Part shown: piece after piece, positions 1-8,018 of the stretch
Layout: each line of letters opens with the position of its first letter
How positions within the stretch are numbered: the first letter of the stretch is position 1
Source: JACCRE01 sp049790855
GTDB taxonomy: Bacteria; Planctomycetota; Planctomycetia; Planctomycetales; Planctomycetaceae
Direction of reading: 5' to 3'
Length of the DNA stretch: 32,261 bases
Assembly (NCBI GenBank): GCA_049790855.1
Contig: JBAQZJ010000326.1
Location: 1-32,261 of the forward strand
Made by a program: the position numbers and the translations under genes
Notes under the pieces: model-generated
Databases searched by the model: none
What the model saw: the letters and a program-made list of their open reading frames with translations, nothing else
What the model was told of the DNA's origin: nothing

Positions 1-1
1 T

Positions 2-29
2 GGTGGGCCTCGCATTCGCTCGACCCACC
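2..29. repeat. short inverted repeat at window edge
   Basis: GGTGGG at 2-7 is the reverse complement of CCCACC at 24-29, with a 16-nt spacer, so this can form a small hairpin just before the first gene. It may be the end of a terminator or REP-like unit whose left side lies outside the window. There is no T-tract. Confidence 0.3.
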
Positions 30-49
30 CTACGAGAAAGGACGCCGCC

Positions 50-1342
50 ATGGATTGCCGTTACGCCTGTGGAACCGTGGAGCACAAACTTGCCCGACGC
101 GGCTTTCTCGGCGCGATGACCGCCGCCGGGGCTGGCGTTGCCGTCGGCGGGCTGGGCGTCTTCACCCGCCCCGCCGCGGCGGCACAACTTGCCGCCGGTC
201 AGAAGCGGATCGTCGTGTTCAACATGCACGGCGGTCTGTCGCAACTGGAAAGCTGGGATCCCAAGCCGAAGACCGATACGGGGGGGCCGTTCCGCGCCAT
301 TCCCACCAGCGTCACCGGCGTGCATGTTTCGGAACTGCTGCCGCAGACGGCGAAGCAGATGCAGCACCTGACGGTCGTTCGCGGCGTCGACACCAGCGAA
401 GACGATCACGCCAAGGGGGCGTACTTGATGATGACCGGCCGCCGGCAGATGCCGGGAGCCGACTATCCGCACATCGGCGCCACCGCGACGAAGGCCCTCG
501 CGCCGGAGGATGCGCCCTTGCCGGGACATATCGTCATCAGACCGGGGGGCGGCGGGGGGCGCGGCGGTGACGCCGCGTACCTCGGCACCAAATACGCCAG
601 CCTATCGCTCGGCAACGGCAACCCGCCGCCGCATCTTGTCCGGCCGGAAGGCATCAGCGACGTGTCGGAAGCGGGTCGCCATGCGATCCGCCGCGGCGTC
701 AACGAGCGTTTCCTCGCCCGCCGTCGCACCGCGATGACCGACGCCTACACTCACAGCTATGAGCAGGCGCTGCGGCTGATGGCGCAGAAGGACGCCTTCG
801 ACGTCACCAAGGAGCCGGCCGCCGACGTCGATCGTTACGGCAAGCACGACTTCGGCCGGCACTGCCTGCTCGCACGACGGCTGCTGGAAAAAGGCGTCTC
901 GTTCGTGCAGGTCACGCACACGAACTACGACACGCACAACGAGAACTTCAACTTCCATCTGGAGCAAGTCGGCGAGTTCGACGGGCCGTTCGCGACGTTC
1001 GTCGCCGACCTCGCCGACCGCGGCATGCTCGACAGCACTTTGATCGTCGTCCTCAGCGAGTTCGGCCGCACGCCGAACATCAACCTCTATTGCGGTCGCG
1101 ACCACTGGTCGAAGGCCTGGTCGGTCGTGCTCGGCGGGGCGAAGATCCCCCGCGGCACCGTCTTCGGCGCGACGAATGAACAGGGCACCGAAGTCACCGA
1201 CGGCAAAGTCGATCACGGCATGCTGTTCCACACCTACCTCGAAGCCGTCGGCCTCGACAGCTCCGGCTCATTCGACATCGACGGCCGCGAAGTCCCCATG
1301 GCCGACCCGGCGGCACATCCGATTGAAGGGCTGTTTGCGTGA
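50..1342 (+). CDS. DUF1501 domain protein, TAT-exported
   Basis: This is a 430-residue protein of the DUF1501 family, which has an alkaline-phosphatase/sulfatase-like fold and is abundant in planctomycetes; its substrates are mostly unknown. The N-terminus has a twin-arginine leader, ARRGFLG near residue 15, followed by a Gly/Ala-rich hydrophobic stretch and an AAAA cleavage region near residue 45, which suggests folded export. Family-like blocks include FNMHGGLSQLESWDPK near residue 57, YDTHNENF near 295, and SEFGRTP near 338. The length is normal and the frame is intact. An AGAAAGGA-like ribosome site precedes the ATG. In related genomes such genes often sit next to DUF1549 and WD40 genes. 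Here a WD40 gene follows, but a toxin-antitoxin module separates them. Family assignment is firm; the reaction is not known. Confidence 0.93.
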   Translation: MDCRYACGTVEHKLARRGFLGAMTAAGAGVAVGGLGVFTRPAAAAQLAAGQKRIVVFNMHGGLSQLESWDPKPKTDTGGPFRAIPTSVTGVHVSELLPQTAKQMQHLTVVRGVDTSEDDHAKGAYLMMTGRRQMPGADYPHIGATATKALAPEDAPLPGHIVIRPGGGGGRGGDAAYLGTKYASLSLGNGNPPPHLVRPEGISDVSEAGRHAIRRGVNERFLARRRTAMTDAYTHSYEQALRLMAQKDAFDVTKEPAADVDRYGKHDFGRHCLLARRLLEKGVSFVQVTHTNYDTHNENFNFHLEQVGEFDGPFATFVADLADRGMLDSTLIVVLSEFGRTPNINLYCGRDHWSKAWSVVLGGAKIPRGTVFGATNEQGTEVTDGKVDHGMLFHTYLEAVGLDSSGSFDIDGREVPMADPAAHPIEGLFA

Positions 1343-1379
1343 AGCCGAGGGATTGCAACACGTGGCTTCCGAGATTCAG

Positions 1380-1427
1380 CTCCGTTCGGGCAAGTCCGCT
1401 CCGTTCGGGCATTCGTAGGAGTATAAT
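1380..1427 (+). promoter_or_regulatory. putative promoter/operator of the toxin-antitoxin pair
   Basis: A perfect TATAAT lies at 1422-1427, about 25 nt before the chosen antitoxin start. Immediately upstream the 13-mer CTCCGTTCGGGCA occurs twice (1380-1392 and 1399-1411), 19 bp apart, overlapping where the -35 region would be. Direct repeats over a promoter fit autoregulation by the antitoxin, as is common for such modules. That role is an inference. Confidence 0.5.
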
Positions 1428-1452
1428 GCAGCGCTACGAATTGGAGACAATC

Positions 1453-1722
1453 ATGCAACTCACGCTCGACATTCCGGACGACCTGGCGGCGGCACTCCGA
1501 GCCGCTCATGGCGACGATCTCGGCCGTGCGGCGTTGGAACGGCTTACTCTCGACGGCTATCGGTCCGGACGACTGTCTCTCCACCAAGTTGAAAGATTGC
1601 TCGGATTCGCCGATCGATATCAGACGGAAGCGTGGCTTGGCCGCGAAGGTGCGAACTGGAATTACTCGCTCGACGATCTCGACGCCGATCGTCAGACTCT
1701 CGACCGCCTTCTCGCAGGTTGA
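1453..1722 (+). CDS. UPF0175-family antitoxin-like protein
   Basis: This 89-residue protein resembles UPF0175 antitoxins, small DNA-binding partners of PIN-domain toxins. It opens with a beta-strand of the form MQLTLDIPDDL. It continues with a helix-turn-helix-like part: RAALERLTLDGYRSG, then LSLHQVERLLGF. The end is acidic and contains DDLDADRQTLDRL. The start at 1453 is chosen because GGAG at 1443-1446 is well placed. The earlier in-frame ATG at 1426 lies inside the TATAAT box and so is unlikely to be translated. The partner toxin gene starts 3 nt after the stop, which is the normal order for this pair. The antitoxin frame is intact although the toxin frame is not. Family call is probable; DNA target and activity are inferred. 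Confidence 0.82.
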   Translation: MQLTLDIPDDLAAALRAAHGDDLGRAALERLTLDGYRSGRLSLHQVERLLGFADRYQTEAWLGREGANWNYSLDDLDADRQTLDRLLAG

Positions 1723-1725
1723 CCC

Positions 1726-2215
1726 GTGCTCGTCGTCTCGGATACGTCGCCGCTGAATCTCCTGATTCAGATCGGCCAGATCGACGTTCTGCCGGAACTC
1801 TTCGATGAGGTCATCATCCCGCCCGAAGTCGCTCGCGAGATGTCTCACGCTCACGCTCCTTCTTCGGTCAGTGCGTTCGTTGCTGCTCCTCCGACTTGGC
1901 TCTCGGGCACCGACGACGCTTCTGTCGTTTTCGTCACTTGGGCTAGGAGAGATGGCCGCCATCAGCCTTGCTGTCGAGTTTGCCGCCCCTTTACTCATCG
2001 ACGAGAAGGCTGGACGAGCGGCCGCTCAGACACAAGGGGTAGCGATCATCGGTGCAATCGGCGTTCTCGAACGGGCGGCCGACGACGGGCTGATTCGCGA
2101 CCTCGCGTCCGTGCATGACGCAATTCGAGCGATCCCGTTTCACATCGCCGAAACCGTCCTCACCGCCTCTCTGGCACGGCACCTGGCTCGTCCGGGAAAC
2201 ACAACGAAGGACTGA
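1726..2215 (+). pseudogene. DUF3368/PIN-domain toxin, frameshifted
   Basis: The GTG start gives LVVSDTSPLNLLIQIGQ and then EVIIPPEVAREM, the typical first part of a DUF3368 PIN-like RNase with its first acidic residue in the SDTSPL motif. After PPTWL near 1900 the similarity moves to the +1-shifted frame. That frame supplies LGLGEMAAISLAVEF, LLIDEKAGRAAA and GAIGVLERA, the conserved C-terminal half, and stops at 2213-2215. A net shift of one base at about 1900-1905 therefore breaks a gene that would otherwise encode roughly 160 residues. The downstream WD40 start uses an AAGGA site lying in the tail of this gene. The cause could be a true inactivating mutation or a sequencing error. I see no obvious slippery homopolymer at the junction that would argue for programmed frameshifting. 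Confidence 0.8.
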
Positions 2216-2217
2216 CA

Positions 2218-3204
2218 ATGCCCACCGACCCCACCAAAGCCGTTCTCGCCGCCCAGTGGCCTCACGGCCGGCCGCTTGTGTCCTGCCGGTTCGACCCGAG
2301 CGGCAAGTACGCCTTCTGCGGGTCCGAGGATTACACCGTCCAGCGATTCAACATCGCCGACGGCACGCATATCGGACTTGCCGGGCATGATAGTTGGGTG
2401 AAGGCGATCGCGTTCAGCAAGGACGGTTCGCAAGTCGTCACCTGCGGCTACGACGGGCGGATGATCTGGTGGCCGGCCCTTGGCGACGCTCCGCAGCCGA
2501 TTCGCACCGTCGAGGGCCATGCCGGCTGGATTCGCTCGGCGGTGATGCGGCCCGACGGCTCGCTGCTCGCCACCGCGGGCAACGATCTCGTCGTGCGGCT
2601 GTGGAACGTCGCCGACGGCACGCTCGTCAAAGAACTACCCGGCCACGAGAAGGTCGTCTGGTCGGTCGAGTGGGATCCGTCGGGCAAGTTCCTGATGTCC
2701 GGCGATCTCGGCGGCGTGCTCAAGCAGTGGGACGTCGATGCGGGAACGGTCGCGCGAACGTTCGACTGCAAACCGCTGCACACTTACGAAGGCGGCCAGA
2801 TGGTCGACTTCGGCGGCGTGCGGGCGCTGTCGTTCAGCCCCGACGGCAAGTACCTCGCGGCCGGTGGACTGCACAAAGGCTCGAACCCGCTCGGGGCCGT
2901 CCATGAACCGCTCGTCCTGCTGTTCGACTGGGCGGCCGGCACGCTCGTCCGGCAGCAACTGACCGAAGGCATTCCCGGCGGCGTCATCTGGCGACTGCGG
3001 CACCTCAACGACGGCACGCTTGTCGCGGCTTCGGGCGGCAGCAGCGGCGGCCTGCTGTTGTTCTTCAAGCCCGACGCCGACAAAGATTTCCACCGCTTCG
3101 CCCTGCCGAACATCCTCCGCGACGCCGACCTCCACCCCGACGGCCTCCGCCTCGCGACCGCGCACCACGACGGTCATTTGCGACTGACGAGCGTCGTCGG
3201 GTAA
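2218..3204 (+). CDS. WD40-repeat protein
   Basis: This 328-residue protein is almost entirely WD40 repeats, expected to fold as a beta-propeller of about seven blades. Repeating signatures are visible: FDPSGKYAFCGSEDYTVQRF near residue 25, AFSKDGSQVVTCGYDG near 65, MRPDGSLLATAGNDLVVRLW near 110, EWDPSGKFLMSGD near 152, and SFSPDGKYLAAGG near 202. No signal peptide or membrane segment is seen, so it is probably cytoplasmic. In planctomycetes WD40 genes commonly accompany DUF1501 genes; here the DUF1501 gene lies upstream beyond the toxin-antitoxin module. The ATG follows the toxin stop by two bases and has an AAGGA site, so translational coupling is possible. Partner and function are unknown. 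Confidence 0.9.
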   Translation: MPTDPTKAVLAAQWPHGRPLVSCRFDPSGKYAFCGSEDYTVQRFNIADGTHIGLAGHDSWVKAIAFSKDGSQVVTCGYDGRMIWWPALGDAPQPIRTVEGHAGWIRSAVMRPDGSLLATAGNDLVVRLWNVADGTLVKELPGHEKVVWSVEWDPSGKFLMSGDLGGVLKQWDVDAGTVARTFDCKPLHTYEGGQMVDFGGVRALSFSPDGKYLAAGGLHKGSNPLGAVHEPLVLLFDWAAGTLVRQQLTEGIPGGVIWRLRHLNDGTLVAASGGSSGGLLLFFKPDADKDFHRFALPNILRDADLHPDGLRLATAHHDGHLRLTSVVG

Positions 3205-3210
3205 GACAGC

Positions 3211-3228
3211 CGTCACGGTGAGGTGACG
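3211..3228. repeat. small hairpin after the WD40 gene
   Basis: CGTCAC at 3211-3216 pairs with GTGACG at 3223-3228 across a 6-nt loop, a few bases after the WD40 stop. No T-run follows, so a role in termination is uncertain. Confidence 0.3.
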
Positions 3229-3348
3229 ACAACCTAGGGGAATGCCCCCCTCTCAAAATGGGCAACTTCTGGGTATCAATTCCTTGCCGCCGGGTGTTTT
3301 CTGGCCCCGCACTTCCGACAAGCCGTCTCGATTTCCAAGGGACAGGCG

Positions 3349-4152
3349 ATGGGCCGTTCAGCAGACGAGCAAGGCGGGCAATCCGAATGGCGCTCGGATT
3401 TGAAGTTCGGCCTTCGCGCTGCAGGCGTGGCGGTCGCGGCGGTGGTTGCCGTCCTGCTCGTCGTCATCGGCTTGCGCTACGCCCGCCATCCGAGCGGGCT
3501 GCATCTGACGCAACTCGATTTCGGGACTGCCTGGGTGCGGCCCGATTTCCGCTGGACCGTCCCGGTCGAGAATCGCAGTGACCATGTCATCGTCATTGAA
3601 GACGTCGATGCAGGTTGCGATTGCACGAGCGCCTCGCCGACGAGTTTCACGCTCGCTCCGGGGGCACGACAGGAACTCACGCTCCTGATGGATTAGTTTC
3701 CCGCCGACCACAAGGTGGAGTTCGGCAAAAACCACTTCGCCCAAAGCCTGGACCTCTTTGGCAAGGAAGGCAGGCCCGTCGGTCGTTGGCGATTGGAAGG
3801 CTGGGTGCGGTATCCATTCGTCGGCGATGCCTCGATCGAGGTCGCCGAGGGGGACGAGCCGATTGAACACGCTTCAGACATCTCAGACATCAAAAATCGT
3901 TGCAAACTGCGGCGGGATTACGACATTGCCGACGTCGAGGTGGGGAAACACGAATTTCCCGGAACCATCGAAACCGGGACTGACGGCGTCGGCCGAACGA
4001 CCTGGGTCTACGCGCGGTCCCGTAAAAACCTGCCGGCCGGTCCGTTCGAATACGACGTTCCGCTGATCGCGACGCTGAAGGACGGTACGCGGCTATCCCC
4101 GTTCCCGATCCGCATCCGCCGAGCCGACCTCGACGCCGCGCCGACCGACTAG
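3349..4152 (+). pseudogene. DUF1573 membrane protein interrupted by in-frame TAG
   Basis: The reading frame runs from ATG 3349, with AAGGGA upstream, to TAG at 4150-4152. It is interrupted by one TAG at 3694-3696, codon 116. The first part has a hydrophobic transmembrane segment at about residues 20-42, then LDFGTAWVRPDF and VDAGCDCTSASP, the DUF1573 signature with its CxC motif. After the amber codon the same frame continues as FPADHKVEFGKNH and stays open for 151 further codons with a coherent beta-rich pattern, for example WRLEGWVRYPF and GPFEYDVPLIATL. A single base change such as TTG to TAG would explain the break. The GTG at 3715 could restart translation but would give a protein without its anchor or CxC motif. 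DUF1573 function is unknown. Confidence 0.75.
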
Positions 4153-4238
4153 GCGAGCGTCGCCAGCGTGCGTTCCGTTTCCGAAAGTCAGTAAGAGACG
4201 TTTGGTTGTAGGTCGCTTTGAACGAAGCGGCCAAGAGA

Positions 4239-4290
4239 GTCGCCTTTCGCTCCGCGAAAGAAGCGTTTATTTCGCGGAGCGAAAGACGAC
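4239..4290. repeat. long intergenic palindrome, 21-nt arms
   Basis: Arms at 4239-4259 and 4270-4290 are complementary at 20 of 21 positions around a 10-nt loop at 4260-4269. The core is CTTTCGCTCCGCGAAA and its complement. There is no T-tract. It may be a REP-like dispersed element or a hairpin separating the two DUF1573 remnants. Confidence 0.7.
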
Positions 4291-4344
4291 AATCCCGACG
4301 CTTCCACCGATTGCAACGTGTCACCACCTGTGTCCGGAGGAGCG

Positions 4345-4677
4345 ATGCGAACCTGGACGAAATGGGCCCTTGTGGTCGTCATCGGCGCGGGATTCACCTG
4401 GGGATCGATGCGCGTCGCGTCGCGCATGCCTCCGCCGGCCCTCCGAATCGCGGAGGACGAACTCGACTTCGGAAACGCCTGGATCACAGATGCGTTGCCT
4501 CACGAAGTCACGATCCGGAACGAGACGGACGAACGGGTGTCGGTCCGGCTCGATGATGTTGAATGGGATTTCGTTCCGACGCGCGGCGTTGCGGTTCGGT
4601 ATGCCGGCCGCGGCGCTGCTCGTCGCCGGTACCGGTGCCGGCTATGCCTGGGCGGCCTGTGCCTAAGGCTGCCATGA
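4345..4677 (+). pseudogene. second DUF1573-like gene, truncated
   Basis: ATG 4345 has a strong GGAGGAG site. The predicted N-terminus is a membrane anchor, WTKWALVVVIGAGFTW, followed by LDFGNAWITDALPHEV and RNETDERVSVRLDDVE. These match the first DUF1573 gene in order: anchor, LDFGxAW, the ENRSD-like strand and the xxDV strand. At the point where the family CxCT motif should appear (about 4562) the similarity ends. The frame then reads an Arg/Cys-rich tail to 4677 that I take to be out-of-frame sequence of the neighbouring remnant. The gene is best explained as a paralogue of the 3349 gene cut by a deletion. The ORF is open and could still make a 110-residue anchored fragment. Confidence 0.6.
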
Positions 4678-4960
4678 GGGAGACTCCTGGAAACACGAGG
4701 ATATTTGCTTTAAGTTCAGTCGAACGACCGCGAACGCTGGCGAGGCAAATTATACTTGGGCACCTGAGGAAGCCTGCGGGGGCGAAATTAAGGCGGGCAG
4801 CACGACCCTCGAATTTTGGCAAGTGCCGTACTGCACCAAGGAGTGCACCGGGAAGTCCAGTTCGAGAACGAGCGGTGCTCACGGTCATGAGATCGAAGAT
4901 ACCAGGATTGACATGGGGACGTTCTACTGCCACGCCGGGGGGGGGAACGTAGCCGCCTGA
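4553..4960 (+). pseudogene. remnant of a small cysteine-rich secreted protein
   Basis: One frame gives a leader-like segment, MPAAALLVAGTGAGYAWAACA from ATG 4601 (or ATG 4553), then TAA at 4664-4666. The same frame continues with no further stop for 97 codons to TGA 4958-4960. The post-stop part is rich in Cys, Trp, Tyr and charged residues, with EDICFKF, EEACGGEIKAGS, FWQVPYCTKECTG and GTFYCHAGG, which reads like a real folded domain with six cysteines. No ATG or GTG near its beginning would let it be made separately. I read it as a secreted disulfide-type protein inactivated by an ochre mutation. The start and family are unknown to me. Its leader overlaps the truncated DUF1573 gene, consistent with a deletion joining the two. 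Confidence 0.5.
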
Positions 4961-5093
4961 ATCGACAAATGGTCCTCGCGCCGGACACCTTGTCTGGCGT
5001 GGGGCCGTTGCCGATTGATGCTTGCGAAACGGCAGTGGATGGCGGACTTCGATAAGGCGAGCAGTCATTTGAACAACAGGCTTCGGTAATAGC

Positions 5094-6155
5094 ATGCGCA
5101 CAATCCTGATCCCCGGCCTCGCCGCCACCTTTCTCATAGCCACCTCGTCGCCGTCGTTCTCTCAAGCGACAGAGACGCTCGAAGACGTTCGCCGCGTCTG
5201 GACAGCACGGCAGGGGCATGTCCGGACAGTCTATATGACGTGGGAACGAAAGAGTGCGAGCGCCCCAAGCAATTCCCCGTTCGGCGAACCGGTGGGCAAC
5301 GATGACGCCGATCCGGATGGATTGCGGCGAAAGGTCGTGAAGGAAGAGGTTCGCCTGGATGGACCGAAGTTCGACTACCGGCGGGAACTGCAGGCGTCGG
5401 ACGGTTCGTATCAGGGCAAGGGACGTGCTTCCTACGACGGCGAGACCAGCGCCCGATTGATTGGCAGCAGCGACAGGGAGCGTCCTGCCGGCGGCACGAT
5501 CGAGACGGAACCTTATCCCCACGAAGTGAAAGCTGCTTATATCGGGCCGCTGACGCTCGTATACAGGCCGTACCTGGAGGGTCTGTGGGATCTATGGCCG
5601 GAGCGATGGCACCTCGAATCGAGCGACCGCCGGATCGGAGACGTGTCATGCATCGTTATCCGGCAAGACTGGCCCGAAGTCCCGATCGTGGACGAGTTTT
5701 GGCTCGACCCCGCGCGCGAGTTCCTTCCCCTGCGGACGATCCAGATCGTGGAAGGCAAGCCGCGGATTACCACTGACATCGAGTACCAGCGCGACGAAGA
5801 GCACGGCTGGGTGCCCTCGGGTTGGCGGATTGTGTACGTCGGAGAAAAAGGCGATTTGCGGGAGACCAGCGAGATCACCGTCACACATTACGAGATCAAC
5901 CAGCCGATCCCCCACGAGGAGTTCGTGATCACCTTCCCGGCCGGCGCGGTCGTCGAGGACCGGCGTCGCAGCGAATCGAAAGACGGCCAGCCGGTGCGAG
6001 GCCGGGACCATACCATCGAAACGGCCGTCCCCGCCGCGGAGGTCGGCCGGCCGGTCGAGCGGTCCTTCCGCTGGTGGTATCTCGCCGCCGCCGGCGCGGC
6101 GGTGCTGCTTCTCGCCGCAGGTTTGGTCTACTACCGTCGCCAGCCTGCGGCTTGA
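5094..6155 (+). CDS. secreted protein with C-terminal membrane anchor
   Basis: This is a 353-residue protein with a cleavable-type signal peptide at residues 1-25 ending near SFSQA. The body has alternating hydrophobic/polar strands rich in Trp, Tyr and acidic residues. A C-terminal transmembrane helix at about residues 327-345 is followed by YYRRQPAA. Strand blocks such as DEFWLDPAREFLPLRTIQI, ITTDIEYQR and EFVITFPAGAVVED resemble planctomycete proteins with a LolA/LolB-like lipoprotein-carrier fold, but that is only a resemblance. The topology would leave most of the protein on the outer side of the cytoplasmic membrane with a short cytoplasmic tail. The glycosyltransferase gene starts 44 nt downstream, so co-transcription is likely. 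No clear ribosome site is seen at this ATG. Confidence 0.82.
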   Translation: MRTILIPGLAATFLIATSSPSFSQATETLEDVRRVWTARQGHVRTVYMTWERKSASAPSNSPFGEPVGNDDADPDGLRRKVVKEEVRLDGPKFDYRRELQASDGSYQGKGRASYDGETSARLIGSSDRERPAGGTIETEPYPHEVKAAYIGPLTLVYRPYLEGLWDLWPERWHLESSDRRIGDVSCIVIRQDWPEVPIVDEFWLDPAREFLPLRTIQIVEGKPRITTDIEYQRDEEHGWVPSGWRIVYVGEKGDLRETSEITVTHYEINQPIPHEEFVITFPAGAVVEDRRRSESKDGQPVRGRDHTIETAVPAAEVGRPVERSFRWWYLAAAGAAVLLLAAGLVYYRRQPAA

Positions 6156-6199
6156 ACCTGCGGCTTGAAGTCGGCTACGCAATCGGATGGGATCGACGT

Positions 6200-7942
6200 G
6201 TGAGATCGAGACGGCTGCCGATCGTTCTCTTGCTGATCGCCCAGGCCGTCCTCCTCGGCTGGGCGGCCGTCTTGCACAGCCCGATCTTCGACGAGACGCC
6301 GCACCTCGCGGCGGGGGTCGCGAAGTGGCGGTTCGGGCGGTTCGACCTTTATCTCGTCAATCCGCCCCTGCCGGAGATGCTCGCCGCGTTGCCCGTCCTT
6401 GCCGACGGCTGCCAGGCTGATTGGAGCCGTTTCTCCGATCGCCCCCTCTCGCGAGCCGAGTTCGCCGTCGGCCGCGATTTCGCCGCGGCGAACGGCTCCC
6501 GCACGCTGCGGCTTGTGATTCTGGCCCGGTTGGCTCTGATTCCGTTGCTGCTCGTCGGCGGCTGGGTCTGCTGGCGGTGGGGGAGTGATTTGTTCGGACC
6601 GCGAGCCGGCACGGCCGCGGCGGCCCTGTGGGTGTTCAGCCCGACCGTGCTGGGTAACGGGGCGCTCGTCACCGCCGATGCCGCGGCGGCCTCGACCGGG
6701 GTGCTCGCCGGCTGGCTCTTCTGGCGGTGGTTGCGCGAGCCGTCGTCGACCAGCACGTTCGCCGCCGGCGTCGGGCTGGGGCTGGCGCTGCTGACGAAGT
6801 TCACCTGGCTGATTCTCGTGCCGCTCTGGCCGCTGTTGTGGATCGCATTTCGGCTGCCGGAGCGGCAGATGCTCGCGGCAAAGGAATGGGGGCGGCAAGC
6901 CGGGCAGTTGGCGGTCGTGATGCTGCTGGCGTTGTATCTCATCCACGCCGGCTACGGGTTCGAGAAGCCGTTTCGACCGCTGGGCGAGTTCGAGTTCGTC
7001 AGCCGGAACTTGTCTGGAGATTCGGCCGACGCCCCGCCGCGGCACGGCGTCACCGGCAATCGCTTCCGCGGAACATGGCTTGAAAGCGTTCCCGTCCCCG
7101 TGCCGGCGAATTACCTCGTCGGCATCGACGTGCAGAAGGTCGACTTCGAGCAGTCTCGCTCGGTCTACCTCGACGGCGAGCAGTATTCCGGCGGCGTCTG
7201 GTACTGGTATCTCTACGCCTTGCCCGTGAAAGAGCCGGTCGCGTTGTGGCTGCTGCTGGGGGTGACGGTCGTCGTCGCCCCGCTGCCGCGGGGACGCGAT
7301 CTGCTCGTGCTGCTGGCGCCCGCGGCGGGGGTGATCGTGCTGGTCAGTTGGAATCACTCGCTGTGCCATTACCGCTACGTCCTGCCGGCGTTGCCGTTCC
7401 TGTTCATTGCGGCCGGCGGAGCAGCGGCGGCGATCTCGCGGCAGCGGCGGATCGTGACGGCGATCGTCGCCGCGTCGCTGCTGTGGTACGCCGGCAGCAG
7501 CCTGGCGGTCGCGCCGCATTGGCTGTCGTACTTCAACGAGGTCGCCGGCGGACCGAAGAACGGCTGGCGGCACTTGTCGGGCAGCGCGCTCGACTGGGGA
7601 CAGGGGTTGATCGACCTGCGACACTGGCTCGACGAGCATCCCGAGGCGAAACCGCTGCGGCTGGCCTACACGGGCAACTTCGACCCGCATCTTGCGGGGA
7701 TCGAGTTCGATCTGCCGCCCCGCGAGCCGCAGCCGGGCTGGTACGCGATCAGCGCGACGTTCCTTGCCGACGGCACGCGGCTGGTCGGCGTCGACGGCGT
7801 GCCGCAAAGCGTCCCGGAAGGCAGCTACGCCTGGTTCCGGAATCTGGAGCCGGTCTACCGCGCCGCCGACGTGCTGTACGTCTACCACGTTTCGACGGAA
7901 GACGCGGAGCGGGTGCGGCGGATGATCGCAAAGACGGAGTGA
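6200..7942 (+). CDS. GT39/PMT_2-like integral membrane glycosyltransferase
   Basis: This 580-residue polytopic protein has about ten hydrophobic segments. The first loop after helix 1 contains FDETPHLAAG with the acidic pair expected of the GT-C fold (PMT_2, dolichyl-phosphate-mannose-protein mannosyltransferase family). NPPLPEML follows in the same loop. The C-terminal soluble part contains SYFNEVAGGPKNGW and LDWGQGLIDLRHW, seen in planctomycete members. It probably transfers a sugar from a polyprenyl-phosphate carrier on the periplasmic side; the acceptor is unknown. GTG at 6200 is chosen because it lies just before the basic VRSRR flank and the first helix. The longer open frame starting further upstream overlaps the preceding gene and lacks support. 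The start is the least certain part. Confidence 0.85.
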   Translation: MRSRRLPIVLLLIAQAVLLGWAAVLHSPIFDETPHLAAGVAKWRFGRFDLYLVNPPLPEMLAALPVLADGCQADWSRFSDRPLSRAEFAVGRDFAAANGSRTLRLVILARLALIPLLLVGGWVCWRWGSDLFGPRAGTAAAALWVFSPTVLGNGALVTADAAAASTGVLAGWLFWRWLREPSSTSTFAAGVGLGLALLTKFTWLILVPLWPLLWIAFRLPERQMLAAKEWGRQAGQLAVVMLLALYLIHAGYGFEKPFRPLGEFEFVSRNLSGDSADAPPRHGVTGNRFRGTWLESVPVPVPANYLVGIDVQKVDFEQSRSVYLDGEQYSGGVWYWYLYALPVKEPVALWLLLGVTVVVAPLPRGRDLLVLLAPAAGVIVLVSWNHSLCHYRYVLPALPFLFIAAGGAAAAISRQRRIVTAIVAASLLWYAGSSLAVAPHWLSYFNEVAGGPKNGWRHLSGSALDWGQGLIDLRHWLDEHPEAKPLRLAYTGNFDPHLAGIEFDLPPREPQPGWYAISATFLADGTRLVGVDGVPQSVPEGSYAWFRNLEPVYRAADVLYVYHVSTEDAERVRRMIAKTE

Positions 7943-8018
7943 CGTCCGGCGTTACGGCCGCGTCACCGGCTCGCCGTTGATGGGAGAATCTGCGAACGCC
8001 GCCGGCTACACTCTCGCC

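Noticed and set aside
3694..3696. TAG as a programmed pyrrolysine or readthrough codon
   Set aside because: No structure or context supporting recoding was seen, and nearby genes also carry inactivating changes, so simple mutation is more likely.
4202..4666. 154-codon open frame across the palindrome
   Set aside because: Its first half is Arg/Ser-rich reading through intergenic DNA and the antisense of nothing recognisable; only the last part (from 4553 or 4601) looks like a leader peptide.
6131..7888. 585-codon open frame on the minus strand
   Set aside because: It mirrors the glycosyltransferase gene. Its product is Arg/Gln/Pro-rich low-complexity sequence with no domain pattern, as expected for the antisense of GC-rich codons.
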